Shown here: positions 45,786-55,447 of the stretch, piece after piece
Layout of the letters: each line of letters opens with the position of its first letter
Position numbering within the stretch: the first letter of the stretch is position 1
NCBI GenBank assembly: GCA_964436825.1
Contig: CAYTEO010000007.1
Location: 1-64,000, forward strand
Reading direction: 5' to 3'
Origin: CAYTEO01 sp964436825
Lineage (GTDB): Bacteria; Krumholzibacteriota; Krumholzibacteriia; LZORAL124-64-63
DNA length: 64,000 bases
Position numbers and translations under genes: made by a program
The notes under the pieces: generated by a model
What the model was told of the DNA's origin: nothing
The model's database searches: none
Seen by the model: only the letters and a program-made list of their open reading frames with translations

Positions 45786-45813
45786 GGGCGCCGTCGCGAT
45801 CGCGGCGGCGCCC
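45786..45813 (+). terminator. strong hairpin downstream of the structured element
   Basis: A 12-bp stem with one G-T pair: GGGCGCCGTCGC (45786-45797), loop GATC, GCGGCGGCGCCC (45802-45813). There is no T-tract. It could terminate a short transcript covering 45579-45771. Confidence 0.45.
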
Positions 45814-45818
45814 GTCTC

Positions 45819-46064
45819 GTGAGGGCGGTGATTCCGGCATGGCGGCGACACCGACACGGCGCCTCGGCCGCGACCGGCGATCTGCGGCGCCTGCCGCCGG
45901 GGATCGTCTGGAACGCGCGGGTGAGCTGGCGCCGGGGGAGCGACGCCCGGCCCTGCGAGGCGCACCTGAGGGTCGACAACCTCCTCGACACTTGGGTGGA
46001 CGATCAGCTGGGGCTGCCGCGTCCGGGCCGGATCGTCTCCTGCGGCGTCGACCTGGCCTTCTGA
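45819..46064 (+). pseudogene. C-terminal remnant of a TonB-dependent receptor
   Basis: The last 60 or so codons of this frame read like the end of a TonB-dependent receptor barrel: LPPGIVWNARVSW, then HLRVDNLLDTWVDDQLGLPR, then PGRIVSCGVDLAF with a terminal aromatic residue. The motif (L/V)xNLLD....(G)xPxPGR....G is typical of BtuB-like C-termini. No plug domain, signal peptide or other barrel strands exist upstream, where terminator hairpins lie instead. The first 20 codons look non-coding. It overlaps the 3' end of the sulfotransferase on the other strand. Most likely a deletion relic. Confidence 0.6.
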
Positions 46065-47869
46065 CACCGGGCCGGTCCAGCGACGGCACCGGCCGCCGCC
46101 GGACCGGCGGTGGCCGCCAGCGCCTCCGCCTCGGCCACCAGCTCCGGCCCCAATCCCTCGCGCAGCGGGCCCAGCCACCGGTCGTACGGTCGCCAGCGTC
46201 CCACGGAGGAGCGGTACATGCCGCGGCGGACCTGTGACGCGCTGGCCGTCCTGACGACGCCGCCGGACTGGAAGTCGAGGCAGCGCTCGTCCCAGGGGAG
46301 GCCGCACCACCAGAGCAGGCGGCGGCTCTGCTCCTCCTGGTCCGCCGTCAGCTCCTCGTACTGGACCTCCAGGAAGCGCAGCGGGAGCACCCGTCGCCAG
46401 TGCTCCATCAGCTCGCGGTACGCCCGGTAGTAGCGGCCCAGGACCGCCAAGTCGTTGCGGTAGCCGTGGGGCTCGGTGAACGGCGTGAAGTAGCAGGAGA
46501 GGCAGGTGTCCAGGGGGCTGCGCCGGGCGTGGATGACCCGTGCCCCGGGGAAGAGCAGGGCGATCAGCCAGAGTCTCTCGAAGTTGTGGGGCATCTTGTC
46601 GACGATCCGCCTGCGGCCCGGTGCCAGCCGATCGTACATGGCGAGACAGGCCCGTGCCGCGGCGCCGACCCGGTCGGCGGCCAGGGCGGCGGCGATCCCG
46701 GTGGGATCGCTCTTCCGGGAACTGCCCAGCAGCTCGTGCTCCACGTTCCCGATCACCTGCAGCTCGCCGGCGGCGTGGATGTCCGGGTGCCGTCCCAGGA
46801 TGCTCTCGATGAGCGTCGTCCCCGAGCGGGGCATGCCGACGATGAAGACGGGCTGTTCCGTGCGGACCCCCCACCCGGCACGCTCCTCGAAGAAGCGGGC
46901 CGTGAACGCCTCCCGGTAGGCGTCGAAGCGCCGCAGGGTCTCCTCCAGGGAGAACGACCTGCCCAGGTAGATGGAGCGCCAGCGGTTCGCCTCCCGGTAG
47001 AGGGACATGGCGCGGTCGTGGTCGCCCAGGCCCCGCCTCAGCTCCGCCAGCGCGAAGTGGAGCAGCGAGGTGTCCTGGGGGCCGAGTCCGCCCCGTGCGA
47101 GGATGGCCTCGAGGCGGGAGAACCTGGGATCGTCGGCGTCGTCCGCCGGGGTGAGCTGGGCGTCGATGTAAGCCAGGGCGCCGAACGCCGGGTTCTGCTC
47201 CGCGCCACGGGACGCGATCCGGGCCGCCTCCTCCAGGCGGCCCAGGCTGCGCAGGAGGGTGGCCAGCCCGAGCAGGGCACCGGCATTGGCGGGGTCGCTG
47301 CGCAGGACCTGCTCGTAGCACCGTCGGGCGGTGTCGGGATGACCCAGGTCGGCGAGCACGTTGCCCAGGTTCAGCAGGACGTCCGGGTCGTCGGCGCCGC
47401 TGTCGAGGGCGATCTGCAGGTATTTCAGGGCCGCCTCCGGGCGTCCTCCCAGCCGGCAGATCTTCCCGATGGTCGACAGCAGCTGCGGGTCGTCACCGCT
47501 GCGTTCGCGAACGGCCAGCAGCAGGTCCAGGGCTTCCTGGTGGCGCTCCAGGGCGACGAGGATCTCCGCCTGCACCAGCCGGGTCCCGGGGTCCTCGGGC
47601 TGGAGCGCGACGGCGCGCTCCACCCAGCGGTGGGCCTGCTCGGGATCCCCCTGGCGCAGGTGGATCGCACCCGCCAGCAACAGGGCGGCGACCGGCGGGG
47701 AGGGCTGCTGCAGCAGCGGGGCCAGCGCCCGTGCGGCGGCGCCCAGCCGCTGGGCCTCGTAGAGGCGTTTCGCCCGTTCCAGGGAACGGGCCCCGGATGC
47801 CCGGGCGGACTGCCGGCGGCCGGAGGAGGTGGCGCGTCGCCTGGCGGGGGCGGTTCTCTGCCGTGTCAT
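46004..47869 (-). CDS. TPR-repeat sulfotransferase family protein
   Basis: A 621-residue protein. It has a basic N-terminus, TPR repeats (about 45-250, for example DPDVLLNLGNVLADLGHPDT), and a C-terminal sulfotransferase domain (about 340-600) with the 5'-phosphosulfate loop VGMPRSGTTLIES and a 3'-phosphate region RVIHARRSPLDTCLSCY. It would move sulfate from PAPS to an unknown acceptor, possibly a protein tyrosine or a glycan. ATG 47869 follows AGAAGGAAG. The last 20 or so residues (basic, Pro-rich) overlap the TonB-receptor remnant on the other strand and may be an artificial extension caused by loss of the original stop. Confidence 0.85.
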   Translation of the reverse strand: MTRQRTAPARRRATSSGRRQSARASGARSLERAKRLYEAQRLGAAARALAPLLQQPSPPVAALLLAGAIHLRQGDPEQAHRWVERAVALQPEDPGTRLVQAEILVALERHQEALDLLLAVRERSGDDPQLLSTIGKICRLGGRPEAALKYLQIALDSGADDPDVLLNLGNVLADLGHPDTARRCYEQVLRSDPANAGALLGLATLLRSLGRLEEAARIASRGAEQNPAFGALAYIDAQLTPADDADDPRFSRLEAILARGGLGPQDTSLLHFALAELRRGLGDHDRAMSLYREANRWRSIYLGRSFSLEETLRRFDAYREAFTARFFEERAGWGVRTEQPVFIVGMPRSGTTLIESILGRHPDIHAAGELQVIGNVEHELLGSSRKSDPTGIAAALAADRVGAAARACLAMYDRLAPGRRRIVDKMPHNFERLWLIALLFPGARVIHARRSPLDTCLSCYFTPFTEPHGYRNDLAVLGRYYRAYRELMEHWRRVLPLRFLEVQYEELTADQEEQSRRLLWWCGLPWDERCLDFQSGGVVRTASASQVRRGMYRSSVGRWRPYDRWLGPLREGLGPELVAEAEALAATAGPAAAGAVAGPARCQKARSTPQETIRPGRGSPS

Positions 47870-48136
47870 GACTTCCTTCTCCGCTGCGCGTGTGGGCGGG
47901 ATCGTGTGCATTCCCGGCGCATCCCCTGCAAGGAATACGCCTGTCCCCGGGTCCTCCCCTTGTTGTCTTCAGGGGCTCTTGTTTGATTCATGGGGATGTC
48001 CGGCCCGCGGGTCGTCGTCGTCGACACCGGGGTATCGGCCGCCGGTGGTCACGATCGGACCAGTGCCGCTGGGACGAGAAAAGCGGGGACCACGTGCGGC
48101 CGGGTGTGTATCATGACCGGCGAGGAGGTGCCTGTC

Positions 48137-48781
48137 GTGTCGAGGCGGAACGTAGCGTGGATGTTGCCGGCCATCCTGGTGATCGCCGCCGGCCTGGCGG
48201 GCGGTTGCCGCCAGGGACGGGACGAGCAAGGTGCGGAGCCCCCCGCCACCGGAGAGCAGAGGGCGGTTGTCGCCTCCCGTCCCCCTGTCGCGGGCGAGGT
48301 CATGCCCGTCCGCGCCCTGATCAGGCTGACCAGCCCGGCGTTCGCCGACGGCGACACGATCCCCGCGAGGTACACCTGCGACGGCGCGGACCTCTCCCCG
48401 CCGCTGCGGTGGAGTCACCTGCCTCCGGGGACGAAGGCGCTGGCGCTGATCTGCGACGATCCCGATGCGCCCGGGGGAACCTGGCAGCACTGGCTGCTGG
48501 TCAACCTGTCCCCGGACCTGGGTGGCCTGGCCGAAGGGGAGGGGTCCACGGGCGAGACCCTGCCCGCCGGCGCCGTCCTGGGCGTCAACAGCTGGGGCAA
48601 GCGTCGCTACGGGGGCCCGTGCCCGCCGCCGGGCAAACCGCATCGCTACTACTTCCGGCTCTTCGCCCTGTCGGAACCGGTGCCGGGGGCGGAGGCCGGG
48701 CTGGACCGCGCGGCGCTCGACGCCGCCCTGGCGGGGCGGGTCCTGGCCGAGGGACGCCTGATGGGAACCTACCGGCGCTGA
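48137..48781 (+). CDS. YbhB/YbcL-type PEBP lipoprotein
   Basis: A 214-residue protein with a lipoprotein signal ending LAGGC, then a YbhB/YbcL phosphatidylethanolamine-binding (Raf-kinase-inhibitor-like) domain: TSPAFADGDTIPARYTCDG, LICDDPDAPGGTWQHWLLVN and YGGPCPPPGKPHRYYFRLFA. These are the conserved ligand-pocket motifs. I chose GTG 48137 because GAGGAGG lies six bases upstream and it places the lipobox near residue 23; an ATG at 48113 would add eight residues. It is separated from the downstream beta-barrel gene by only 23 bases. Ligand unknown. Confidence 0.88.
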   Translation: MSRRNVAWMLPAILVIAAGLAGGCRQGRDEQGAEPPATGEQRAVVASRPPVAGEVMPVRALIRLTSPAFADGDTIPARYTCDGADLSPPLRWSHLPPGTKALALICDDPDAPGGTWQHWLLVNLSPDLGGLAEGEGSTGETLPAGAVLGVNSWGKRRYGGPCPPPGKPHRYYFRLFALSEPVPGAEAGLDRAALDAALAGRVLAEGRLMGTYRR

Positions 48782-48804
48782 CCGGTGCAACGCGGGAGAA
48801 GAGG

Positions 48805-49437
48805 ATGAACGCGAGGACGTGTCTGGTGGGGATGTTGCTCGTCGTCGCCGGGCTGGTGTCCGCCGTCCCGGCCCGGGCAGGCGCCGCCTTCTCGGAGATC
48901 GTCCTGGAGGGCGGAGCCGTCGCTCCTCTGGGTGACCTGGGCGACGACTACTGGACGACCAAGGGGTTCGGCGCGGGAACCGGCTACACGGTCGGTTTCC
49001 GCTACCGGCAGCAGTGGATCTCGGGCTGGGCGGTCTCTCCCTCGTTCCACTACGTCCACCTGGACAAGTACGTGGGGCATCGCACCGACCCGGATACCGA
49101 CTTCGAGTCCAAGACCTCCATGTACCGCTACGGGTTCGACGTGGAGTACCACTTCCCGACCCGCCGCGACCGGCCGCAGTGGTTCCTCACCTGGGGCGGG
49201 GCATTGATCCGCAACAGGCTGCGGGAGGAGTACATCCAGGACGCCTCCTACTTCGCGGACGGGGTCAATTCCCTGGCGGTCTCTGCGGGGATCGGCGTGC
49301 GGACCGGCGACCTGGAGATCTGCGCCCGCTACACGCTGGATCGCTTCGAGACGGTGCGGTTCTGGCCGGGGGTCGACAGTTACGACTGGGATCACGTGAG
49401 CATCACCGTCGGTTTCGCCCTGCCGCGCTACTATTAG
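48805..49437 (+). CDS. outer-membrane beta-barrel protein
   Basis: A 210-residue protein with a signal peptide (about 1-25, cleaved near ARAGA) and alternating amphipathic strands typical of a small 8-strand OmpA/OmpW-like barrel: FSEIVLEGGAVAPLGDLGDD, GYTVGFRYRQQWISGWAV, YRYGFDVEYHFPT and HVSITVGFALPRYY with an aromatic C-terminus. The ribosome-binding region GGGAGAAGAGG precedes ATG 48805. It is probably co-transcribed with the PEBP lipoprotein and ends at a double hairpin. Confidence 0.75.
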   Translation: MNARTCLVGMLLVVAGLVSAVPARAGAAFSEIVLEGGAVAPLGDLGDDYWTTKGFGAGTGYTVGFRYRQQWISGWAVSPSFHYVHLDKYVGHRTDPDTDFESKTSMYRYGFDVEYHFPTRRDRPQWFLTWGGALIRNRLREEYIQDASYFADGVNSLAVSAGIGVRTGDLEICARYTLDRFETVRFWPGVDSYDWDHVSITVGFALPRYY

Positions 49438-49462
49438 GTCGTGCCCCTGAGATTGTGTTTCC

Positions 49463-49532
49463 CCGGTCCCTTGCGCGGACCGGAAGACAGCAAGGCGCCG
49501 ACTCGATCCCGTGCGGGATCCCGTCGGCGCCT
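49463..49532. terminator. two consecutive hairpins between convergent genes
   Basis: CCGGTCC-N7-GGACCGG (49463-49483) and AGGCGCCGAC/GTCGGCGCCT (49493-49502 / 49523-49532), the second enclosing GATCCC-GTGC-GGGATC. They lie between the beta-barrel gene and the convergent FN3 gene. Confidence 0.7.
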
Positions 49533-49556
49533 CGTCTGTTCCCCTGATCCGGCGTT

Positions 49557-49922
49557 CTAGAAGACCGCGATGGGCTTGCCCGGCTGCCCCGGCGCGCCGA
49601 GGGTGGGCGTGTAGGGGTCCGACGGCTCGGAGAAGGGCCCCTGTCGTCCCAGGGCGTCGACGCCGGCGACGCGGATCTGGTGCTGGCGATCGTATTCGGC
49701 GCTCAGGACGTAGGTCGTCTCGGTGACGTCGGTGGCGACCGTGACCCAGTCTCCGCCGTCCACCGAGTGCTGGACGATGTAGTGATCCACCGGCGAGCCG
49801 GTGGTCGGCGCCGTCCAGGTGTAGGTGACCTGTTCCTGGGACATGGCCACGGTTCCTGTCAGCAGGACGAGGGCGGCCGTGGCCAGTGCGAGGAATGCGA
49901 CGCGATGTCCTAGGTTCATCAT
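49557..49922 (-). CDS. small exported fibronectin type III protein
   Basis: A 121-residue protein: signal peptide (about 1-28) and one FN3 domain, with YTWTAPTTGSPVDHYIVQHS, DGGDWVTVATDVTETTYVLS and HQIRVAGVDALGRQGPFSEP. Such single-FN3 exported proteins are common in lineages with many FlgD-type secreted proteins, but here the sorting domain is missing. The ATG is at 49922 or 49919; the ribosome-binding site is weak. Function unknown. Confidence 0.75.
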   Translation of the reverse strand: MMNLGHRVAFLALATAALVLLTGTVAMSQEQVTYTWTAPTTGSPVDHYIVQHSVDGGDWVTVATDVTETTYVLSAEYDRQHQIRVAGVDALGRQGPFSEPSDPYTPTLGAPGQPGKPIAVF

Positions 49923-50333
49923 CCGTACCGCCTTTGTCTCGTTCTTCCCGGCGATGACCGTGCGGCCGGGACGGTGGTCGTTCCCGGCAGCAGAGAACAC
50001 TGGACTGATTCGGTCCTTCCTCCGTTGTGCAAGGAGGATGCCAGTCTCCTGTCCATGGTGCGTCGTCGTTGGTGTGGGGAGGCGGAATCCTGTTGAGGGG
50101 CGATGAGCTCATGATGGGGCATGAAACGTGATCTGGCAACAACTGTCCATCCGGTATGCCGTGGTGCCGCGGCCGGGGCGGAGGGCTTGCGAAGGGAAAT
50201 GCAGTCACGACCGGATGTTTCAGATTGCGAGACGTCGACACGGAGAGGTATTAATGACCGCCCCACGATCTGGTGACGGCTCCCGCCCGGCCCGGCGGGA
50301 GGGGGCCTGGACGGCAGCGAAGAAGGAGGAGAG
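49923..50333. other. 411-base divergent region, hairpin near the HD gene
   Basis: No gene is seen. CTCCCGCC (50280-50287), six-base loop, GGCGGGAG (50294-50301) is a perfect eight-bp hairpin 32 bases before the HD-domain start. TCCTCC and GGAGGA form a weaker stem near 50019-50037. No strong promoter hexamers were found. Confidence 0.4.
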
Positions 50334-50882
50334 ATGGACCAGAGGGTACGGGAGCTGTGGCCGGAGCTGGAGTGGATCGCCGATCCCGAGCTGCGCGAGG
50401 CGACGGCTGCCACGTGGGAACTGGCCCTGCAGGAGAGTCCCCTGGATCCCGAGGACCTGGAGAAGATCCCCTTCACCCTCCTGGTCCCGGGGCTGAAGGT
50501 CAGCTTCATGGCCCACAAGCGGTGCGTCGTCCACGTGGCGCGGGCGGCCGCGGAGAAGATGAACGAGTTCTTCGGGGACGACCTGCGGTGCGACATGGAC
50601 ACGGTCGTCGCCGGGGCCATCCTGGCCGACGTCGGCAAGCTGCTGGAGTACGACAAGGACGACCAGGGCAATGCCGTCAAGAGCGAGACCGGCAAGTACC
50701 TGCGCCACCCCTTCACCGGCGTCAGCCTGGCCCGGCGCTGCGGTGTCCCGGATCGGGTGTGCCACGTCATCGCCGCCCACGCCGGGGAGGGAGACATGGT
50801 GCGCCGGACGCCCGAGGCGTACGTCGTCCACCATGCCGACTTCATGACCTTCCTGCCGTTCCGGCATCCCTTCGAGGGGTGA
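50334..50882 (+). CDS. HD-domain protein with altered HD motif
   Basis: A 182-residue, all-helical protein of the HD superfamily. It keeps His61, His67, Asp99, His125, His149 and the His166-His167-x-Asp169 cluster, but the defining HD pair is AD (ILADVGKLLEYD), so one metal ligand is lost or replaced by another residue. Typical HD enzymes hydrolyse phosphate esters or nucleotides. A GGAGGAG ribosome-binding site precedes the ATG. A promoter for the next gene (ferredoxin) lies just after its stop. Hydrolase activity is uncertain. Confidence 0.75.
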   Translation: MDQRVRELWPELEWIADPELREATAATWELALQESPLDPEDLEKIPFTLLVPGLKVSFMAHKRCVVHVARAAAEKMNEFFGDDLRCDMDTVVAGAILADVGKLLEYDKDDQGNAVKSETGKYLRHPFTGVSLARRCGVPDRVCHVIAAHAGEGDMVRRTPEAYVVHHADFMTFLPFRHPFEG

Positions 50883-50900
50883 AGGGGACGCATTTTGTCG

Positions 50901-50928
50901 TTGACAAGGAAGTGAACTGGTCTATCTA
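50901..50928 (+). promoter_or_regulatory. sigma70 promoter for the ferredoxin gene
   Basis: TTGACA (50901-50906), perfect -35, 16-base spacer, TATCTA (50923-50928). It starts 19 bases after the HD gene stop and 111 bases before the ferredoxin start. Confidence 0.65.
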
Positions 50929-51011
50929 GACTGGACGACGGGTCGTTGCAGACCATGGATCGTTTTCCGGTCCCGACGCGCGGATGTGAGCAACCGTTGG
51001 AGGTAAGGATC

Positions 51012-51242
51012 ATGGCGGATCCCACGGACAAGGTTCCCGACAACGTCGACGGTCCGTTCTACGTCGACAGCAACTGTATCGACTGCGATCTGTGCCGGCA
51101 GACCGCCCCGGACAACTTCGCCCGCAACGAGGACGAGGGTTACAGCTACGTCTGCAAGCAGCCGGAGTCGCCCGATGAGGAGGAGCTCTGTCGCGAGGCG
51201 ATGGAGGAGTGCCCCGTCGAGGCCATCGGTGACGACGGTTAG
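51012..51242 (+). CDS. single-cluster ferredoxin
   Basis: A 76-residue acidic ferredoxin of the monocluster type: Cys22, Cys25 and Cys28 (CIDCDLC) plus Cys68 followed by Pro (ECPVEAIG), the four ligands of one [4Fe-4S] cluster (or three of a [3Fe-4S]). Cys48 and Cys60 may form a disulfide, as in some Bacillus-type ferredoxins. The GGAGGTAAGG site fixes ATG 51012. It is flanked by a strong promoter and a strong terminator, so it is monocistronic and probably well expressed as a general electron carrier. Confidence 0.92.
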   Translation: MADPTDKVPDNVDGPFYVDSNCIDCDLCRQTAPDNFARNEDEGYSYVCKQPESPDEEELCREAMEECPVEAIGDDG

Positions 51243-51271
51243 TCCGGACAGCAGGGACCGGTTTGGACAAG

Positions 51272-51295
51272 GGCCCTCCGGGTGACCGGAGGGCC
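51272..51295 (+). terminator. terminator after the ferredoxin gene
   Basis: GGCCCTCCGG (51272-51281), loop GTGA, CCGGAGGGCC (51286-51295): a perfect 10-bp stem 30 bases after the stop. Confidence 0.75.
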
Positions 51296-51414
51296 TCGTC
51301 GTGTCCCGGTGCCGGCGGGCGGCCGATCGACAGGAACCCGGCGCTGCCTCCAGGGTAGAAGGGGCCGGGTCATTCCACGATCGACAGTGGGCAACGAACA
51401 GCGAGGTGACAGCC

Positions 51415-52881
<1,467 letters not shown>

Positions 52882-52925
52882 CGTCCGGCACGGAAGCCGC
52901 GTCCGCGCGGCGCCAGGGAGGGCAG

Positions 52926-52955
52926 GGCGGCGGTGTCCCCGGGGACACCGCCGCC
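52926..52955 (+). terminator. terminator after the HtrA gene
   Basis: GGCGGCGGTGTCCCC directly followed by its reverse complement (52941-52955), then GTTTG. The longest perfect stem in the window that also has a short T-run. Confidence 0.8.
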
Positions 52956-52999
52956 GTTTGCTTGACTCGGGGCGCGGCGTGTCGCTTGATCGGTCCGTC

Positions 53000-54148
53000 A
53001 TGGAAGGTCACCGCCAACCGGAACAGGCCGCCGTCTCGCTCGCGCTGGTCACCTCGCTGCCCGGTTGGGGCGGCGGCGAGAAGTGGTTCCTCGCCGCGGC
53101 CCGGGCCATGGCCGACCGGGGGCACCGCGTCTGCGTCGTCGGGCAGCCCGACGGGGAGATCGTCCGCCGCGCCCGCGACGCCGGCCTGCGGGCCTACGGG
53201 GTGCGCATGCGCGGGATCCTCGATCCGCGGACCCTCTGGGCCCTGGGACGGCTCCTGCGTCGCGAGGGGATCCAGGTGGCCGTCGTCAACCAGGCGCGGG
53301 AGATCCGGCTGGTGGGACTCTCCCAGCTGGGCCGGCGCGGTTTCCGCCTGGTGGCGCGTCGCGGCAGCCCCGATCCCATCAAGGACAACTGGCACTTCCG
53401 GCTGGTCTACCGTCACCTGGTCGACCGGCTGATCGTCAACTGCGAGGCCCTGGTGCCGCGCGTCTGCGGCGACGCGCCGTGGTTCGACCGCGGGCGGCTG
53501 GTCGTGCTGCCCAACGGTATCGACGCGGAAGCCCTTGCCGCCACCGCCAGGCCCGGCCGGATCCGCGCCGAGCTGGGGATCCCCTCCGCGGATCTCGTCG
53601 TCGCCATGGTCGGCGAGGTGGGCGAGCGCAAGGACCAGCGGACCCTGCTGCACGCCCTGGCGCTGTGGCGGCGGCGGGGGCGGCCCGGCGCGCGCGGCAG
53701 GCAGGTCGTCGTCCTGCTGGCCGGCGAGGGGGAGGCGCTGCCGGCGCTGCGGCGCGAGACCCGGGAGCTGGGCCTGGACGACATGGTCCGCTGGCTCGGC
53801 TTCCGGCGCGATGCCGTCGACCTGATGGCCGACAGCGACCTGGTCGTCCTGCCCACCCGCGAGGAGGGGTTCCCCAACACCCTGCTGGAGGCGATGGCCC
53901 TGGGCCGGCCGGTCCTGACGACGCCCGTGGACGGCATCCCCGAGCTGGTCCGCGACGGCGAGACCGGCCTGCTGGTCCCGCCGCGGGATCCGGCGGCCCT
54001 GGCCGACGGCCTGGCCCGCCTGCTGGGGGACGACGACCTGCGTCGGCGGCTGGGGGAGGCGGGCCTCCGCCGCGTGCGCGACCACTTCTCGGAGCGGGAG
54101 ATGATGGACCGGTTCGAGCGGCTGATCGTCGAGCTGGCGGACGGGTAG
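53000..54148 (+). CDS. family 4 glycosyltransferase
   Basis: A 382-residue GT-B glycosyltransferase. The N-terminal half begins VTSLPGWGGGEKWFLAAARA, which has the Gly-rich acceptor-site loop. The C-terminal half shows PTREEGFPNTLLEAMALGRP followed by PVLTTPVDGIPELV and GETGLLVPPRD, the GT4 donor-binding signature. It stands apart from the polysaccharide locus, between the HtrA gene and the heme operon (12 bases from the convergent hemA), so it may act on lipid A core or another envelope glycan. The start is uncertain: ATG 53000, GTG 52979 and TTG 52958 are all in frame with weak ribosome-binding sites. Confidence 0.85.
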   Translation: MEGHRQPEQAAVSLALVTSLPGWGGGEKWFLAAARAMADRGHRVCVVGQPDGEIVRRARDAGLRAYGVRMRGILDPRTLWALGRLLRREGIQVAVVNQAREIRLVGLSQLGRRGFRLVARRGSPDPIKDNWHFRLVYRHLVDRLIVNCEALVPRVCGDAPWFDRGRLVVLPNGIDAEALAATARPGRIRAELGIPSADLVVAMVGEVGERKDQRTLLHALALWRRRGRPGARGRQVVVLLAGEGEALPALRRETRELGLDDMVRWLGFRRDAVDLMADSDLVVLPTREEGFPNTLLEAMALGRPVLTTPVDGIPELVRDGETGLLVPPRDPAALADGLARLLGDDDLRRRLGEAGLRRVRDHFSEREMMDRFERLIVELADG

Positions 54149-54160
54149 ACGGTCGCCGGC

Positions 54161-55447
54161 TCAGCCGTCACCCTGGCCGAACAGGCGGCGCAGGACGTCC
54201 AGGTGCTGGCGCCGTTCCTCGGGACTGCTGGTCTCCTTGAGGGCCGCCATGGAGCGCCCCAGGACCTTCTTGATGAAGTGCTGCAGGCTCTCCTCGACGG
54301 CGGCGGCCGTCCGCGGGTCGGCGGTCCGGCGCACGTAACCCACCTGCTGCTCCTTCAGGCCCTCCAGGTAGGCGCGGAACTCCGAGACGGTGGGCCGCAG
54401 GTCCATGTCGCGCAGCCAGCCGGAGAACTCCTCCAGCTCCCGCGCGATGATCTTCTCGGCGCGGGGGATCTCCTGCCGCCGCGCCGCCAGGTTGCGGCGG
54501 ACGATCTCGTCCAGGTCGTCCAGGCCGAACAGGTAGGTGCAGTCCAGGTCGGCCACCCCTGGGGCGATGTCCCGGGGGACGGCGATGTCCAGCAGCAGCA
54601 GGGGACGACCGTGCCGCCGGGCCACGGCCGCGGCGACCATCTGCTCGGTCAGCACCGGCACGGGACTGCCCGTCGAGCTGAGGACCAGGTCGACGTCGCC
54701 CAGGGCCGCCTCCAGCTCCTCCCAGCCCCGGACCGCGAGGGAGGCCGCGCTCTCGTCGGCCAGCCCGGCGGCCAGGGCCTCGGCCCGCTCCCGGGTCCGG
54801 TTGACCAGCACCAGGCGCCGCGCTCCCTGCTGGAGGAAGTGCCGGGCCGCCAGGGCGCCCGTCTCGCCCGTGCCGACCAGCAGGACCGTCCGCTGCGAGA
54901 GGTCGCTGTAGATCTTGCGCGACAGCTCGACGGCGGCGAAGGCCACGCTGACCGCCCCGTTGCCGATCCGGGTCTCGCTGCGGACGCGCTTGCCGGTCCG
55001 GAAAGCCCCCTGGAAGGCGCGCATCAGCACCGGGCCCAGGCTGTGGTGTTCCTTGGCCAGCCGGTAGGCGTCCTTGAGCTGGCCGACGATCTGGGGCTCG
55101 CCGACGAGCTGGCTCTCCAGTCCCGCGGTCACGCGGTAGAGGTGCCGCACCGCCTCCAGATCCTCGCGATGGACGGCCGGCGGTTCCAGCAGCAGGGAGG
55201 GCTCGATGCCGGCCGCGGCGAGGGCCCGCTCCACGCTCCCGGTGATCGGCGAGCCGCTGCGCGCCTCCACGTACAGCTCGGTGCGGTTGCAGGTGCCGAC
55301 GGGGACGGCGCCGATGAACCCCTCCTCGCCCCGCAGGTGGCCGAGCAGCAGGTTGATCCGCTCGCGGTCCAGGTGGGCCCTCTCCCGCAGCGCCGTGTCG
55401 GCGACGTGGTGGTCCAGTCCCCAGCAGTGGAGTGTCGTGCCGTCCAT
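54161..55447 (-). CDS. hemA: glutamyl-tRNA reductase
   Basis: A 428-residue enzyme that reduces Glu-tRNA(Glu) to glutamate-1-semialdehyde, the first step of the C5 heme pathway. The nucleophile Cys53 is in VGTCNRTELYVEA. The NADPH-binding Rossmann motif is VGTGETGALAARH (about 190), and the C-terminal dimerisation helix is present. It is the last gene of the heme cluster in transcription order, and its ATG overlaps the HemX-like stop. The substrate of the next enzyme, HemL, is encoded eight kilobases upstream in the same direction. Confidence 0.96.
   Translation of the reverse strand: MDGTTLHCWGLDHHVADTALRERAHLDRERINLLLGHLRGEEGFIGAVPVGTCNRTELYVEARSGSPITGSVERALAAAGIEPSLLLEPPAVHREDLEAVRHLYRVTAGLESQLVGEPQIVGQLKDAYRLAKEHHSLGPVLMRAFQGAFRTGKRVRSETRIGNGAVSVAFAAVELSRKIYSDLSQRTVLLVGTGETGALAARHFLQQGARRLVLVNRTRERAEALAAGLADESAASLAVRGWEELEAALGDVDLVLSSTGSPVPVLTEQMVAAAVARRHGRPLLLLDIAVPRDIAPGVADLDCTYLFGLDDLDEIVRRNLAARRQEIPRAEKIIARELEEFSGWLRDMDLRPTVSEFRAYLEGLKEQQVGYVRRTADPRTAAAVEESLQHFIKKVLGRSMAALKETSSPEERRQHLDVLRRLFGQGDG

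Noticed and set aside
45660..45830. A cobalamin riboswitch in front of the BtuB-like remnant
   Set aside because: The GCCACTG, AGGGAA and B12-box (AGTCAGGA-like) segments could not be found on either strand. A c-di-GMP (GEMM) riboswitch was also considered from GGGGACGC and dropped because the conserved A-rich segments are missing.
45663..46064. One gene running from the 15-codon frame through its TAG into the TonB-receptor remnant
   Set aside because: Both are in the same frame with only one TAG between them, but the intervening residues are Arg-rich and lack any plug or barrel pattern, and the DNA there is strongly hairpin-forming.
51325..51355. A sigma-E promoter (GGAACC) in front of the HtrA gene
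   Set aside because: GGAACC is present near 51332, but no matching -10 (TCTGA-like) occurs at the right distance.
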